The notes under the pieces: model-generated | The model's input: the letters and a program-made list of their open reading frames with translations, nothing else | Told to the model about the DNA's origin: nothing | Database searches by the model: none | Shown: piece after piece, positions 33,620 to 41,846 of the stretch | Layout: each line of letters begins with the position of its first letter | Numbering within the stretch: the stretch's first letter is position 1 | Source of the DNA: Streptomyces omiyaensis | GTDB lineage: Bacteria > Actinomycetota > Actinomycetes > Streptomycetales > Streptomycetaceae | Direction of reading: 5' to 3' | DNA: 64,000 bases | Assembly (NCBI RefSeq): GCF_014650895.1 | Contig: NZ_BMVV01000006.1 | Location: 62,001 to 126,000, forward strand | Program-made: the position numbers and the translations under genes

Positions 33620-33856
33620 TCAGTTGCGGTAGGACTCGACCTCGGGGCCCGGCCGGAGGGCGGCGGTGTCGGGGTCCTCGCCGAACTCCTCCTTCGCGCG
33701 GCGCTGCCGGAGGAGGTCCCAGCACTGGTCCAGGCGGACCTCGAGGGCGGCGAGGCGTTCGCGCTCCTCGGGGAGGAGGCCGCCGGTGCGTCCGCGCAGG
33801 GCGCGCTCCTCCTCCACGAGCGCGCCGATGTCGTCGAGGATCTGCTCGTTGTCCAT
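33620..33856 (-). CDS. DUF2630 family protein
   Basis: Small 78-residue protein starting MDNEQILDDIGALVEEERAL. Two helices with a heptad-like Leu pattern (L-R-Q-R-R-A region) and the conserved R-L-D-Q-C-W-D-L-L-R-Q-R motif identify DUF2630, a short actinobacterial coiled-coil family of unknown function. It sits between the FUSC gene and a nuclease-fold gene, all on the minus strand. Confidence 0.9.
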   Translation of the reverse strand: MDNEQILDDIGALVEEERALRGRTGGLLPEERERLAALEVRLDQCWDLLRQRRAKEEFGEDPDTAALRPGPEVESYRN

Positions 33857-33873
33857 GTCCCCAGCGTCGCCGA

Positions 33874-34923
33874 TCAGCGCCCGTCGTGCAGGTCGAGGTC
33901 GGCGAGGACGGCCCGGTGGTCGCTGCCCGCGAGGGCGGGGAAGCGGGTGGCGACGGCGGCGAGGTCGGGGGTGGTGAGGACGTGGTCGATCTGGACGTAC
34001 GGCGGCAGGGGGCCCTCGGCGGGCCAGGTGGGGGTGCGGGAGGCGCCGGTGACGCGGGCCGCGTCGAGGAGCGGGCCCGCGGCGGCGAGGGAGCGGAGGG
34101 CGGCGTGGTCCTGGGAGGCGTTGAAGTCGCCGGCGACCAGCAGGGTCCCGCCGGCCGGGCGGGCGGCCACGGTGTCCCGGAGGCGGCCCAGTTCCCGCTT
34201 CCACAGGGCGACCTGGCCGGGCAGCGGCGGCATCGGGTGCGCCAGCTGGAGACGGACGGGCCGGCCGGCGACGGTCGCGGTGGCGCCGGGCATGCCCATG
34301 GTGGAGGGCACCACGGACCGGTCGCGCAGCGGGTAGGCGCTGAGCAGCACGGACCCGGCGGAGCCCGCCGCGTCGACCGACACCCGGTGCGGGAGCGTCC
34401 CGGAGAGCGCGGCGGTGAGCGCGCGCCCGCAGGCGGGGTCGCACTCGGAGACGTACAGGAGCTGCGGCCGCTCCCGGCGCGCGAGGTCGATGAGCGCGGC
34501 GGTGGCCTGGCCGAACTCGACGTTCGCGGCGATGACGCGGATCCGGGCGACCGGGGTGCCGTGCGTGACGGCGGGCAGCGGCGTGTACGGCAGCGACGCC
34601 CAGACGGTGGCGAGGAGGACGAGCACCGCGAGGTAGGCCGGCACCCGGCGGCGGGAGGCGGCCGCGAGGAGCAGCCCGAGTCCGGCGGGGGCGGTCGCCC
34701 AGGGCAGGAAGGAGAGGAGCTGGGGCAGGGGCGTGACGCCGTCGGTGTCGAGCGCCCGGCAGCCGGCGAGGACCGCCGGGAGGGCCAGCAGCAGCCCGGC
34801 GGCCCAGACGAGCGCACGGGTGCGGCGCCTGGGCCGGAGGGGCGGGGGCGGGGCCGGGAGCGGGGCCCGGGGGGTGCCGGTGTCCCGGGGCGTGCCGGTC
34901 GCGTCGGTGAGGGCTCGGTCCAC
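33874..34923 (-). CDS. membrane-anchored endonuclease/exonuclease/phosphatase-family protein
   Basis: Protein of 349 residues. A Pro/Arg-rich N-terminus precedes three hydrophobic helices (about 37-55, 65-90 and 92-112), so the enzyme domain is outside or at the membrane. Residues about 125-345 carry EEP superfamily motifs: V-I-A-A-N-V-E-F-G (Asn ligand), Y-V-S-E-C-D (catalytic Glu), V-A-G-D-F-N-A-S-Q-D, I-D-H-V-L and G-S-D-H-R-A-V-L-A. These enzymes cut phosphodiesters of DNA, lipids or inositol phosphates with Mg; the substrate is open. Confidence 0.9.
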   Translation of the reverse strand: MDRALTDATGTPRDTGTPRAPLPAPPPPLRPRRRTRALVWAAGLLLALPAVLAGCRALDTDGVTPLPQLLSFLPWATAPAGLGLLLAAASRRRVPAYLAVLVLLATVWASLPYTPLPAVTHGTPVARIRVIAANVEFGQATAALIDLARRERPQLLYVSECDPACGRALTAALSGTLPHRVSVDAAGSAGSVLLSAYPLRDRSVVPSTMGMPGATATVAGRPVRLQLAHPMPPLPGQVALWKRELGRLRDTVAARPAGGTLLVAGDFNASQDHAALRSLAAAGPLLDAARVTGASRTPTWPAEGPLPPYVQIDHVLTTPDLAAVATRFPALAGSDHRAVLADLDLHDGR

Positions 34924-34927
34924 GGCC

Positions 34928-35379
34928 TCAGTGTCGCAGGGCCTGCGCGATCTCCGCGGTCGTCGCTCCGGAGAGCGTCCGATTGCTGCGCGCCGTACCG
35001 GACTTGGAGGCCTTGGCCCCGACGCCGTCGATCGTGAGGAAGACCGTGTCGAGGAGGTTCCCGCCGTCGTCCCTGAAGGTGACCACGACCGCGTAGTCGG
35101 CGGTCGTGTCGAGGGGGTTGGTGGCGGTGATCGTGGCGACCGTGCGGTCCCCGTCGACCGAGGTCGCCCCGGCGTCGACGTCGCCGGAGGCGTTCACGCC
35201 GTCCTTGACCTGGTCCATCTTCTGCTGCGCGGCCGAGGCGACGGCGGCGGTCGCCGAGGAGACGATGTCGCCGGCGGCCTCCTTGGCGGCGTCGCAGCCG
35301 GTGGCCGCGCCGGTGACGGCGAGGGCCAGGAGGGCCGCGCCCGCCGCCCGCCGCAGCCGGGCGCGGGGTGGTGGGTTCA
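34928..35379 (-). CDS. small lipoprotein, hypothetical
   Basis: Protein of 150 residues from ATG 35379. Basic start MNPPPRARLRR, hydrophobic A-L-L-A-L-A-V, and lipobox A-T-G-C with lipidated C29. The mature part is a helix (about 30-60) followed by a beta-rich domain with D-Y-A-V-V-V-T-F-R-D-D-G-G-N-L-L-D-T-V, like FxLYD/DUF3426-type extracellular domains. Likely membrane-tethered outside the cell. Follows the DUF7144 gene by 24 bp on the same strand, so probably co-transcribed. Confidence 0.75.
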
Positions 35380-35403
35380 TCGTTCGCCCTTCCCTCCGGC
35401 CGG

Positions 35404-35856
35404 TCAGTACCGCTCGCCGGGGCCGTACGCGTCGTCCGTGGCGAGGGCCCAGATCACGAAGATCGAGATGGCCATCGAGAAGAGCGCCCACCACGGCTGG
35501 TAGGGCAGGAAGAGGAACTGGAGCAGGACGTTGAGGGAGGCCAGGCTGATGCCGGCGACGCGGCCCCACTCGGCGCCCTTGAGGATCCCGTAGCCGGCGA
35601 TCGCGACGACGATGCCGACGATCAGGTGGATCCAGCCCCAGGTGGTCAGGTTGAACTTGAAGACGTAGTCGCCGACGCGGGTGTAGACGTCGTCCTCGGC
35701 GATGCCGGCGATGCCCTGGAAGACGTCCATGATGCCGGTGACCAGCATGAGGACGCCGGCGAAGAGCGTCCCGCCGGAGGCCCACGCCCCGGACGAGCTC
35801 TGCTTCGGGGGGCGGGGTGAGGCGGCCGGGCGCGGAGGCGTGCTGTTCTGGCTCAT
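35404..35856 (-). CDS. DUF7144-type four-helix membrane protein
   Basis: Protein of 150 residues. A polar Pro-rich start is followed by four hydrophobic helices (about 27-50, 70-92, 100-117 and 122-142). The motif F-N-L-T-T-W-G-W-I-H-L-I-V-G and W-G-R-V-A-G-I in loops are typical of this actinobacterial membrane family. Function unknown. Head of a leftward cluster, divergent from the Rrf2 regulator. Confidence 0.85.
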   Translation of the reverse strand: MSQNSTPPRPAASPRPPKQSSSGAWASGGTLFAGVLMLVTGIMDVFQGIAGIAEDDVYTRVGDYVFKFNLTTWGWIHLIVGIVVAIAGYGILKGAEWGRVAGISLASLNVLLQFLFLPYQPWWALFSMAISIFVIWALATDDAYGPGERY

Positions 35857-35958
35857 GGCCCCATCCTGGGAGGAATCACCCGAATTCGACCTTCCGGCTA
35901 CGCCGGACGAGTGAAGGGGTGCGGGAGGGGCGCGGGAAGAAGTGTTCTTGCTCCTCGC

Positions 35959-35983
35959 ATTCTGGATGGATAAGGTCCAGGAT
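35959..35983. promoter_or_regulatory. Rrf2 operator site A (autoregulatory)
   Basis: ATTCTGGA-N9-TCCAGGAT: near-perfect 8-bp inverted arms with a 9-base spacer. The right arm ends two bases before the regulator's start codon and covers its ribosome site. The same motif recurs before the RidA gene at 36560. Confidence 0.65.
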
Positions 35984-35984
35984 C

Positions 35985-36467
35985 ATGAGGATGAACGAAG
36001 GCGTGGAGTGGGCGCTCCACAGCTGTCTCAACCTGGCCTGGATCGGCCCCGGGCGGGCGGTCACCGCGGCCCGGCTCGCGGCCTATCACGAGCTGCCCGC
36101 CGCGTACCTCAACAAGCAGCTCCAGGCGCTCGTCCGGGCCGGCATCCTCATCTCGGCCTCCGGCCCCAAGGGCGGCTTCCGGCTCGCCCGCGACCTCGAC
36201 CGGATCACCCTCATGGACGTCGTCACCGCCCTGGAAGGGCCTGAAGAGGCGTTCCGCTGCACCGAGATCCGGCAGCGGGGACCGGGCGCGGGCCCCACCG
36301 GGGGGCGCGCCCCCGAGTGCGCCATCGCCGGCGCGATGGGCCGCGCCGACCTGGCCTGGCGCCGCGAACTCGCCGCGCAGACCCTGGACGCCGTCCGCGA
36401 GCGCGCCGAACGCCAGGCGCCGGACGCCCCGGACCGGATCCGGCGGTGGTTCGCCGACGTGGCGTGA
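35985..36467 (+). CDS. Rrf2 family transcriptional regulator
   Basis: From ATG 35985 (MRMNEGVEWALHSCLNLAW) the product has 160 residues; ATG 35991 is an alternative. Winged-helix DNA-binding domain with the Rrf2 core L-A-A-Y-H-E-L-P-A-A-Y-L-N-K-Q-L-Q-A-L-V-R-A-G-I-L and wing S-G-P-K-G-G-F-R-L-A. Cysteines C14, one in F-R-C-T-E-I and one in P-E-C-A-I could ligate an iron-sulfur cluster, but the spacing does not match NsrR exactly. It probably represses itself and the RidA gene 145 bp downstream through shared palindromes. Confidence 0.88.
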   Translation: MRMNEGVEWALHSCLNLAWIGPGRAVTAARLAAYHELPAAYLNKQLQALVRAGILISASGPKGGFRLARDLDRITLMDVVTALEGPEEAFRCTEIRQRGPGAGPTGGRAPECAIAGAMGRADLAWRRELAAQTLDAVRERAERQAPDAPDRIRRWFADVA

Positions 36468-36559
36468 GGGGCGTGAGGGAAGGGCGGGAGGGAAGGGCGT
36501 GAGGCAGGGCGGGAGGGAAGGGCCGGGGGGAGGGAATTCCCGGCCCCCGCCGGACCTTG

Positions 36560-36584
36560 ATCCTGGATACGGAACATCGAGGAA
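36560..36584. promoter_or_regulatory. Rrf2 operator site B before the RidA gene
   Basis: ATCCTGGA-N9-TCGAGGAA repeats site A in sequence and 9-base spacing (right arm 6 of 8 matches). The 36468-36559 stretch before it is a GGGAGGGAAGGGC-type low-complexity tract with no gene. Confidence 0.6.
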
Positions 36585-36611
36585 AACTCTGAGCGGAAGG
36601 AACCACCCGTC

Positions 36612-37019
36612 ATGACCGATCAGCGCGCTCTCACCAACCCGCCCACCCTCCACGACCCCACCCCCTTCGGCTACAGCCACGCCGCCTCCGCCCCCGGCGA
36701 ACTCGTCTTCATCGGCGGGCAGTACGCCTCCGACGCCACCGGCGCACCCGTCCCCGGCGACTTCGCCGACCAGGTCGCGCTCTCCCTCACCCACCTCCGG
36801 CACGCCCTCGAAGGGGCCGGCCTCGGCTACGAGCACGTCGTCCGGCTCGGCTCGTACGTCGTCGACCACGACCTCGGGAAGCTGGAGGTGCTCGGGAAGG
36901 CGCTGCACGGGGCCTTCGGGGACCGGCTGCCCGCGCAGACCCTCAGCGGCGTCGCCTCGCTCGCCCTGCCGGGGATGCTCTTCGAGATCGACGCGGTCGC
37001 CGTGCGGCCCGCCGGCTGA
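36612..37019 (+). CDS. RidA family protein (reactive enamine/imine deaminase-like)
   Basis: Protein of 135 residues, the usual size. Motifs: G-E-L-V-F-I-G-G-Q-Y-A-S-D, H-L-R-H-A-L-E-G-A-G-L-G-Y-E-H-V-V and P-A-Q-T-L-S-G-V-A-S-L-A-L-P-G-M-L-F-E-I-D-A-V-A. RidA proteins hydrolyse 2-aminoacrylate-type enamines made by PLP enzymes; the catalytic Arg of archetypal RidA is not obvious here, as in other Rid subfamilies. Under the control of the adjacent Rrf2 regulator by shared operator. Confidence 0.88.
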   Translation: MTDQRALTNPPTLHDPTPFGYSHAASAPGELVFIGGQYASDATGAPVPGDFADQVALSLTHLRHALEGAGLGYEHVVRLGSYVVDHDLGKLEVLGKALHGAFGDRLPAQTLSGVASLALPGMLFEIDAVAVRPAG

Positions 37020-37116
37020 ACGCGGCCGGGACGGGCTGATCCACTTGCGGGGCGCCGGTGACGGGTGTGCCCTGGAGGATGCAGCAGCAGGGGGGCGACA
37101 CGAAGGAGCTCCTGCC

Positions 37117-37521
37117 ATGGCCGCACACGCAGCGGTACCCGCACGGCGTTCCGTGGAACTGCACGGCGCCGTCCTGCCCGCCGTCATCGGCATCCTCTAC
37201 GGCCTCTGGGCCGCCACCGTCTCGCGGCACGGCGGAGCACTCACCTGGGGCCAGCTCTGGCTCGGCGTCGTCTCCGCCCTCGCCCTCGGCGGCGGCCTGT
37301 GGGCCCTGCGCACCTACGGGCACGTCCTCCCGCGCGAGGCGCGTTCCGTGGCGTGGGGAGCGCTCGCCGGCGCCGCGACCGGCTTCCTCTACAGCCTCTC
37401 CGGGGCGAGCGTCCTGTCGTCGAGCGGGCTCGGGCTCGCGACGGCGATCGCCGTGGGCGCCGGGTGCTTCTACCTCTTCTACACGCACGAGGACGCCGCC
37501 GGTCACCCCGCTCCGTACTGA
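37117..37521 (+). CDS. small integral membrane protein, hypothetical
   Basis: Protein of 134 residues from ATG 37117, with AAGGAG eight bases upstream. Four hydrophobic helices (about 20-35, 48-65, 78-98 and 100-122) follow a short basic N-terminus. A possible cytoplasmic C-terminus reads F-Y-T-H-E-D-A-A-G-H-P-A-P-Y. No family recognised. Same direction as RidA but 97 bp away. Confidence 0.65.
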   Translation: MAAHAAVPARRSVELHGAVLPAVIGILYGLWAATVSRHGGALTWGQLWLGVVSALALGGGLWALRTYGHVLPREARSVAWGALAGAATGFLYSLSGASVLSSSGLGLATAIAVGAGCFYLFYTHEDAAGHPAPY

Positions 37522-37599
37522 CCGGCACCCCGCTCGGTACGGTCCGCCGCCCGCTCCGTACCGACCGGCCCTCCGTACCGACCGGCCCTCCGTCCTGCC

Positions 37600-37656
37600 C
37601 GGCCCCCGTGCCGCCCCCCGGCCCCCGTGCCGCCCCCCGGCCCCCGTGCCGCCCTC
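37600..37656. repeat. three 19-bp tandem repeats in the gap before the ABC exporter
   Basis: CGGCCCCCGTGCCGCCCCC at 37600, 37619 and 37638 (the last with one change). The 224-bp gap 37522-37745 also contains GACCGGCCCTCCGTACC duplicates near 37550-37590 and no gene. Likely slippage-prone spacer. Confidence 0.7.
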
Positions 37657-37745
37657 CGGCACGGGGCCGTGTCCCTCCCCGGACTGCGCCCGCGCCCGTC
37701 CCGCAGCAGACTGGAGGGTGACGTCCGGCAGCAGGGAGGCCGTGG

Positions 37746-38723
37746 ATGACCGGGAACAGCGCCTTCGCGGTGGAGACCGAGGACCTCGTGAAGGTCTTCG
37801 GGAAGAACCGGGCCGTCGACGGCGTCGACCTGCGGGTGCCCGCCGGGACGGTGTACGGACTGCTCGGGCCCAACGGCGCCGGGAAGACCACCGCCGTCAA
37901 GATGCTCGCCACCCTGCTCCGGCCCGACGGCGGCCGCGCCCGCGTCTTCGGGCACGACGTCGTCGCGGAGGCCGACACCGTCCGGGGCCGGGTCAGCCTC
38001 ACCGGCCAGTACGCCTCCGTCGACGAGGACCTGACCGGCACGGAGAACCTCGTCCTGCTGGCCCGGCTGCTCGGGCACGGCAGGCCGGCCGCCCGCGACC
38101 GGTCCGCCCAGCTGCTCGACGCGTTCGGGCTCGCGGAGGCCGCCGACCGGCAGGTGAAGAACTACTCGGGCGGCATGCGGCGGCGCATCGACATCGCCGC
38201 GTCCATCCTCAACACCCCGGACCTGCTCTTCCTCGACGAGCCGACCACCGGTCTCGACCCGCGCAGCCGCAACCAGGTCTGGGACATCGTGCGGGCCGTC
38301 GTCGCGCAGGGCACGACCGTCCTCCTCACCACCCAGTACCTCGACGAGGCCGACCAGCTCGCCTCCCGGATCGCCGTCATCGACCACGGCAAGGTGATCG
38401 CCGAGGGCACGAAGGGCGAGCTGAAGGCGTCGGTGGGCTCCGGCTCCGTGCACGTGCGGCTCCGGGACGCGGAGCAGCGGCCCCGGGCCGAACGGGTCCT
38501 GGCGGGCGCGTTGCGGGCCGCCGTCCAGCTCGACCCCGACCCGGTCGCACTGACCGCCACCGTCAACGGGCACGGCACCGACCTCGGCGCCTCCGAACAG
38601 GCCGCCCGCGCCCTCGCCGAGCTGGCCCGCGCCGGGATCACCGTCGACAACTTCGCCCTCGGCCAGCCGAGCCTGGACGAGGTCTTCCTCGCCCTCACCG
38701 ACCGGAAGGGGTCGGCCGCATGA
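37746..38723 (+). CDS. ABC transporter ATP-binding protein, DrrA-like
   Basis: Protein of 325 residues. Complete nucleotide-binding domain: Walker [11 protein letters not shown]-loop L-T-G-Q-Y-A-S-V, signature Y-S-G-G-M-R-R-R, Walker [13 protein letters not shown], and H-loop position replaced by Q in [10 protein letters not shown], as in DrrA-type daunorubicin exporters. The C-terminal 80 residues are the DrrA-type extension. It pairs with the permease that overlaps by 4 bp. Substrate unknown; such pairs export drugs, lipids or toxic metabolites. Confidence 0.93.
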   Translation: MTGNSAFAVETEDLVKVFGKNRAVDGVDLRVPAGTVYGLLGPNGAGKTTAVKMLATLLRPDGGRARVFGHDVVAEADTVRGRVSLTGQYASVDEDLTGTENLVLLARLLGHGRPAARDRSAQLLDAFGLAEAADRQVKNYSGGMRRRIDIAASILNTPDLLFLDEPTTGLDPRSRNQVWDIVRAVVAQGTTVLLTTQYLDEADQLASRIAVIDHGKVIAEGTKGELKASVGSGSVHVRLRDAEQRPRAERVLAGALRAAVQLDPDPVALTATVNGHGTDLGASEQAARALAELARAGITVDNFALGQPSLDEVFLALTDRKGSAA

Positions 38724-39610
38724 GCATCGGAACGTCCGGCGACACCGAGACCGCAGCGGTCCCGGCCACCACCGCCACCGCCACCGGGGCCGAACTCGCC
38801 GAGCCCCGGGCCGACGAGCTCGCCGCCCTGCTCGTGGGACAGGAGCGGCCGCCCCGGCCCGGGGCGCTCTCCGCGTCGTTCACCTTCGGCTGGCGGGCGA
38901 TGCTGAAGATCAAGCACGTGCCGGAGCAGCTGTTCGACGTGACGGCGTTCCCGATCATGATGGTGCTGATGTACACGTACCTCTTCGGGGGCGCGCTGGC
39001 CGGATCGGTCTCGGCGTACATCCAGTTCCTGCTGCCCGGCATCCTCGTGATGTCCGTCGTCATGATCACGATGTACACCGGCGTCTCGGTCAACACCGAC
39101 ATCGAGAAGGGCGTCTTCGACCGCTTCCGCACGCTGCCGATCTGGCGGCCCGCGCCGATGGTCGGCTACCTCCTCGGCGACGTCGTGCGCTATCTGATCG
39201 CCTCCGCCGTGATGCTGAGCGTCGGGCTCCTCATCGGCTACCGTCCGGACGGCGGGATCGTGGGGGTGCTGCTCGGGGTCGCGCTGCTGCTGGTCTTCTC
39301 GTTCTCGTTCTCGTGGATCTGGACCATGTTCGGACTGCTGCTGCGCAGCGAGAAGTCCGTCATGGGCGTCAGCATGATGGTGATCTTCCCGCTGACCTTC
39401 CTCTCCAACGTCTTCGTCGACCCGAAGACCATGCCGGGCTGGCTCCAGGCCTTCGTCAACAACAGCCCGGTGACCCACCTGGCGACGGCGGTGCGGGAAC
39501 TGATGGCCGGCAACTGGCCGGCGGCGGACATCGCCTGGTCCCTGGGGTGGTCGGTGGTCTTCGTCGCGGTGTTCGGCGCCGTCACGATGCGGCTCTACAA
39601 CCGCAAGTGA
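38720..39610 (+). CDS. ABC transporter permease, DrrB-like
   Basis: Protein of 296 residues from the ATG of an ATGA overlap. A 60-residue Ala/Thr-rich cytoplasmic start is followed by six hydrophobic helices of the ABC-2 type. Motifs [12 protein letters not shown] and [20 protein letters not shown] are typical of DrrB/ABC-2 permeases. Forms an exporter with the upstream ATPase. Confidence 0.93.
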   Translation: MSIGTSGDTETAAVPATTATATGAELAEPRADELAALLVGQERPPRPGALSASFTFGWRAMLKIKHVPEQLFDVTAFPIMMVLMYTYLFGGALAGSVSAYIQFLLPGILVMSVVMITMYTGVSVNTDIEKGVFDRFRTLPIWRPAPMVGYLLGDVVRYLIASAVMLSVGLLIGYRPDGGIVGVLLGVALLLVFSFSFSWIWTMFGLLLRSEKSVMGVSMMVIFPLTFLSNVFVDPKTMPGWLQAFVNNSPVTHLATAVRELMAGNWPAADIAWSLGWSVVFVAVFGAVTMRLYNRK

Positions 39611-39663
39611 GCCCCGCCGGAACAGGAAGGGGAACCCCGCGTCCCGAGGGGAGCCCCCGCGCC

Positions 39664-40035
39664 CTACCGGCCCCGGGGCGTCTTCTGCTGCACGGCCCAG
39701 CGGTTGCCGTCCGGGTCCGCGAAGTGGACGAAGGAGCCCCACGGCCGGTCGTCGATCGCGCCGACGTCGACGCCGCGGCCGGTCAGTTCGGCACGGGCGC
39801 GCTCGATGTCGTCGACGACGACCTGCATGTTGTCGAGGGAGCCCGGCGCCATCTCCGTGATGCCCTTCCCGAAGGCGATCGAGCAGGCCGAGCCGGGCGG
39901 GGTCATCTGCACGAAGCGGACGTCCTCGCTGACGGTCACGTCGTGGTCGGCGTGGAAGCCGACCTTCTCGTAGAAGGCCTTGGCCCGGTCGACGTCGGTC
40001 ACCGGGACGCCGATGAGTTCGAGTTTGATGTCCAT
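39664..40035 (-). CDS. VOC-family (glyoxalase-like) protein
   Basis: From ATG 40035 (MDIKLELIGVPVTDVDRAK) the product is 123 residues, one VOC beta-alpha-beta-beta-beta pair module. Motifs V-P-V-T-D-V-D-R-A-K-A-F-Y and F-A-D-P-D-G-N-R-W are standard. Metal ligands are not all evident, so it could be a dioxygenase-like, lyase-like or binding protein. Divergent from the MerR-PP2C gene across 166 bp, so it may be one of that regulator's targets. Confidence 0.88.
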   Translation of the reverse strand: MDIKLELIGVPVTDVDRAKAFYEKVGFHADHDVTVSEDVRFVQMTPPGSACSIAFGKGITEMAPGSLDNMQVVVDDIERARAELTGRGVDVGAIDDRPWGSFVHFADPDGNRWAVQQKTPRGR

Positions 40036-40201
40036 GAGGGCATCCTCCGCCGGGACGCGGCCCTCCGCACGGCGGAGCATCGCCCTGCGTGACGGCCCCC
40101 TCCGCGGGAGGTTGACCTTCCCCCGCGGGGAAGGCCCAGCATCGGCGGTGCCGGGCGGACGACCGCCCGGCGCAGGGAAGGCACAGGGAAGGGGACGGCA
40201 C

Positions 40202-41287
40202 GTGGCGGAAGCGGCCCTCACCATCGGCGACTTCGCCCGCGCGACCGGGCTCTCCGCGAAGGCGCTGCGGCGCTACGACGCACTCGGACTGCTGCGGCCC
40301 GACCGCGTCGACCCGTACACCGGCTACCGGTACTACGACGGCGGCCAGACCGAACGGGCCCGGCTGATCGCCTGGCTGCGGCGGATCGGCATGCCGCTCG
40401 CCGACATCGGGCGGGTGTGCGCGCTGCACGCCGCGGACCCGGACGGCGCGGCCCGCGCGATCCGCGCCCACTGGGCCTCCGTCGAGGCCGAGACCTCGGC
40501 GCGCCGCGGCCTCGCGGCCTCCCTGCTGGCCCACGTGAAGGGAACCGGCACCGCCATGACGAAGGACCCCTCGTACGTACTCTCCGGCACGTCCCTCCTC
40601 GACCGGGGACTCGTCCGCACCGAACAGCAGGACGCCGTCCACGCGTCGCCGCGGCTCGTCGCCGTCGCCGACGGGTACGGCCCCGAGGGCGGGCGCGCCG
40701 CGCGGGCGGCGATCGACGCGCTGTCGCTGGCGCTGCCGGCGCCGTCCGTGCCGCACGAGCGGGCCGGGGACGGCCTCAACGCCCTGGAGGACGGCTTCCG
40801 GGCCGCCGCCGAGGCCGTCGCGGAGCTCGACGGATCCTCCGGTACGACGCTCACCGCCGCGCTGCTCGCCGGCAACCGGCTCGTCGTCGCCCACCTCGGG
40901 GACTCGCGGGCCCTCCTGCTGCGGGACGGGCGGTCGCGGCAGCTCACCCGGGACGACACGGTCGTCCAGGCGCTCGTCGAAGCCGGGGAGCTGGTGCCCG
41001 GGGAAGCGGCCGGACGGCCGGACCGGGCGCTGCTGCTGAAGGCGCTGGAGGGCGGGGGCGGGGGTGCGGTGCCCGCGCCCGCGCTGACCGTGCACGACGT
41101 ACGGCCCGGAGACCGGCTGCTGCTGTGCACGGACGGGCTCTGGGCGGTGGTGCCGGCGGAGGCGGTGGCGCGCGCGGCGGCCTCGGGCACGCCGGGCGGG
41201 GCGGCCCGTGCGCTGCTGGACCTGGCCCGTGCCCACGGCGCCCCCGACAACCTCTCCCTCACCCTCACCGACCCCACCCCCCACTGA
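40202..41287 (+). CDS. MerR DNA-binding domain fused to PP2C-type phosphatase
   Basis: Starts at GTG 40202 (AAGGGG upstream), 361 residues. Residues 1-105 are a MerR regulator: T-I-G-D-F-A-R-A-T-G-L-S-A-K-A-L-R-R-Y-D, Y-T-G-Y-R-Y-Y and a long dimerisation helix. Residues about 125-360 are a PP2C domain: V-A-D-G-Y-G (D157-G158, replacing D-G-M-G-G), A-H-L-G-D-S-R-A-L-L, C-T-D-G-L-W-A-V and P-D-N-L-S-L. The metal-binding aspartates look intact, so it may be an active Ser/Thr phosphatase tied to transcription. In the usual MerR this position holds a ligand-binding domain. Divergent VOC gene is a possible target. Confidence 0.85.
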   Translation: MAEAALTIGDFARATGLSAKALRRYDALGLLRPDRVDPYTGYRYYDGGQTERARLIAWLRRIGMPLADIGRVCALHAADPDGAARAIRAHWASVEAETSARRGLAASLLAHVKGTGTAMTKDPSYVLSGTSLLDRGLVRTEQQDAVHASPRLVAVADGYGPEGGRAARAAIDALSLALPAPSVPHERAGDGLNALEDGFRAAAEAVAELDGSSGTTLTAALLAGNRLVVAHLGDSRALLLRDGRSRQLTRDDTVVQALVEAGELVPGEAAGRPDRALLLKALEGGGGGAVPAPALTVHDVRPGDRLLLCTDGLWAVVPAEAVARAAASGTPGGAARALLDLARAHGAPDNLSLTLTDPTPH

Positions 41288-41359
41288 CCCCGCCCCCGCC
41301 GCACGGCGCCCCTCCTCCGCGGGGCGGCGGGTGCGGTGCCGCCGGCGGGGCGGGGGCGG

Positions 41360-41794
41360 TCAGGCGGGGGCGCCTCGGACGACGACGACCGGGCAGGGCG
41401 CGTGCTGGGTGACGTGGGTGGAGACGGACCCCAGGACCGCCGCCTTGAAGCCGCTGTACCCCCGGTCACCGACCACCAGCAGCGCCGCTCCCGCCGCCTG
41501 GTCGATCAGCGCCTGCGCCGCGTTGCCGCCGACGACGGTGCGGGTGGTGGCGGCCGCCTGCTCGGGGGTGAGCGCCTCTTCGAGGGACTGGTCGAGGATC
41601 TGCTTGGCCAGCCGTTCCGGGTCGAACTCCGGTGGCACGCCCGGCATCAGCGTCGCCCAGGAGGCGGGGTACTCCCAGCTGATCACCGCGTGGAGCGTGC
41701 CCCCGGTGAGGGCGGCCTGGGCGGCCGCCCACTTCAGCGCTTCCAGGGACGGTTCCGAGCCGTCCACGCCCACCACGATCCTGCCGCCGGCCAT
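41360..41794 (-). CDS. universal stress protein (UspA family)
   Basis: From ATG 41794 (MAGGRIVVGVDGSEPS, GGAGG upstream) 144 residues, a single Usp domain. ATP-binding signature G-D-R-G-Y-S-G-F-K-A-A-V-L-G-S-V-S matches G-2X-G-9X-G-S/T. Stand-alone gene; Usp proteins aid survival under stress or dormancy. Confidence 0.92.
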   Translation of the reverse strand: MAGGRIVVGVDGSEPSLEALKWAAAQAALTGGTLHAVISWEYPASWATLMPGVPPEFDPERLAKQILDQSLEEALTPEQAAATTRTVVGGNAAQALIDQAAGAALLVVGDRGYSGFKAAVLGSVSTHVTQHAPCPVVVVRGAPA

Positions 41795-41846
41795 CGCCGA
41801 CCTCCGTCCGTCGTCGGGAACTACCCTCCACAACGTAACAAACCGG

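Noticed and set aside
37600..37656. 19-bp repeats as an integration or regulatory array
   Set aside because: Pure C/G slippage-type spacer without symmetry; reported only as a tandem repeat.
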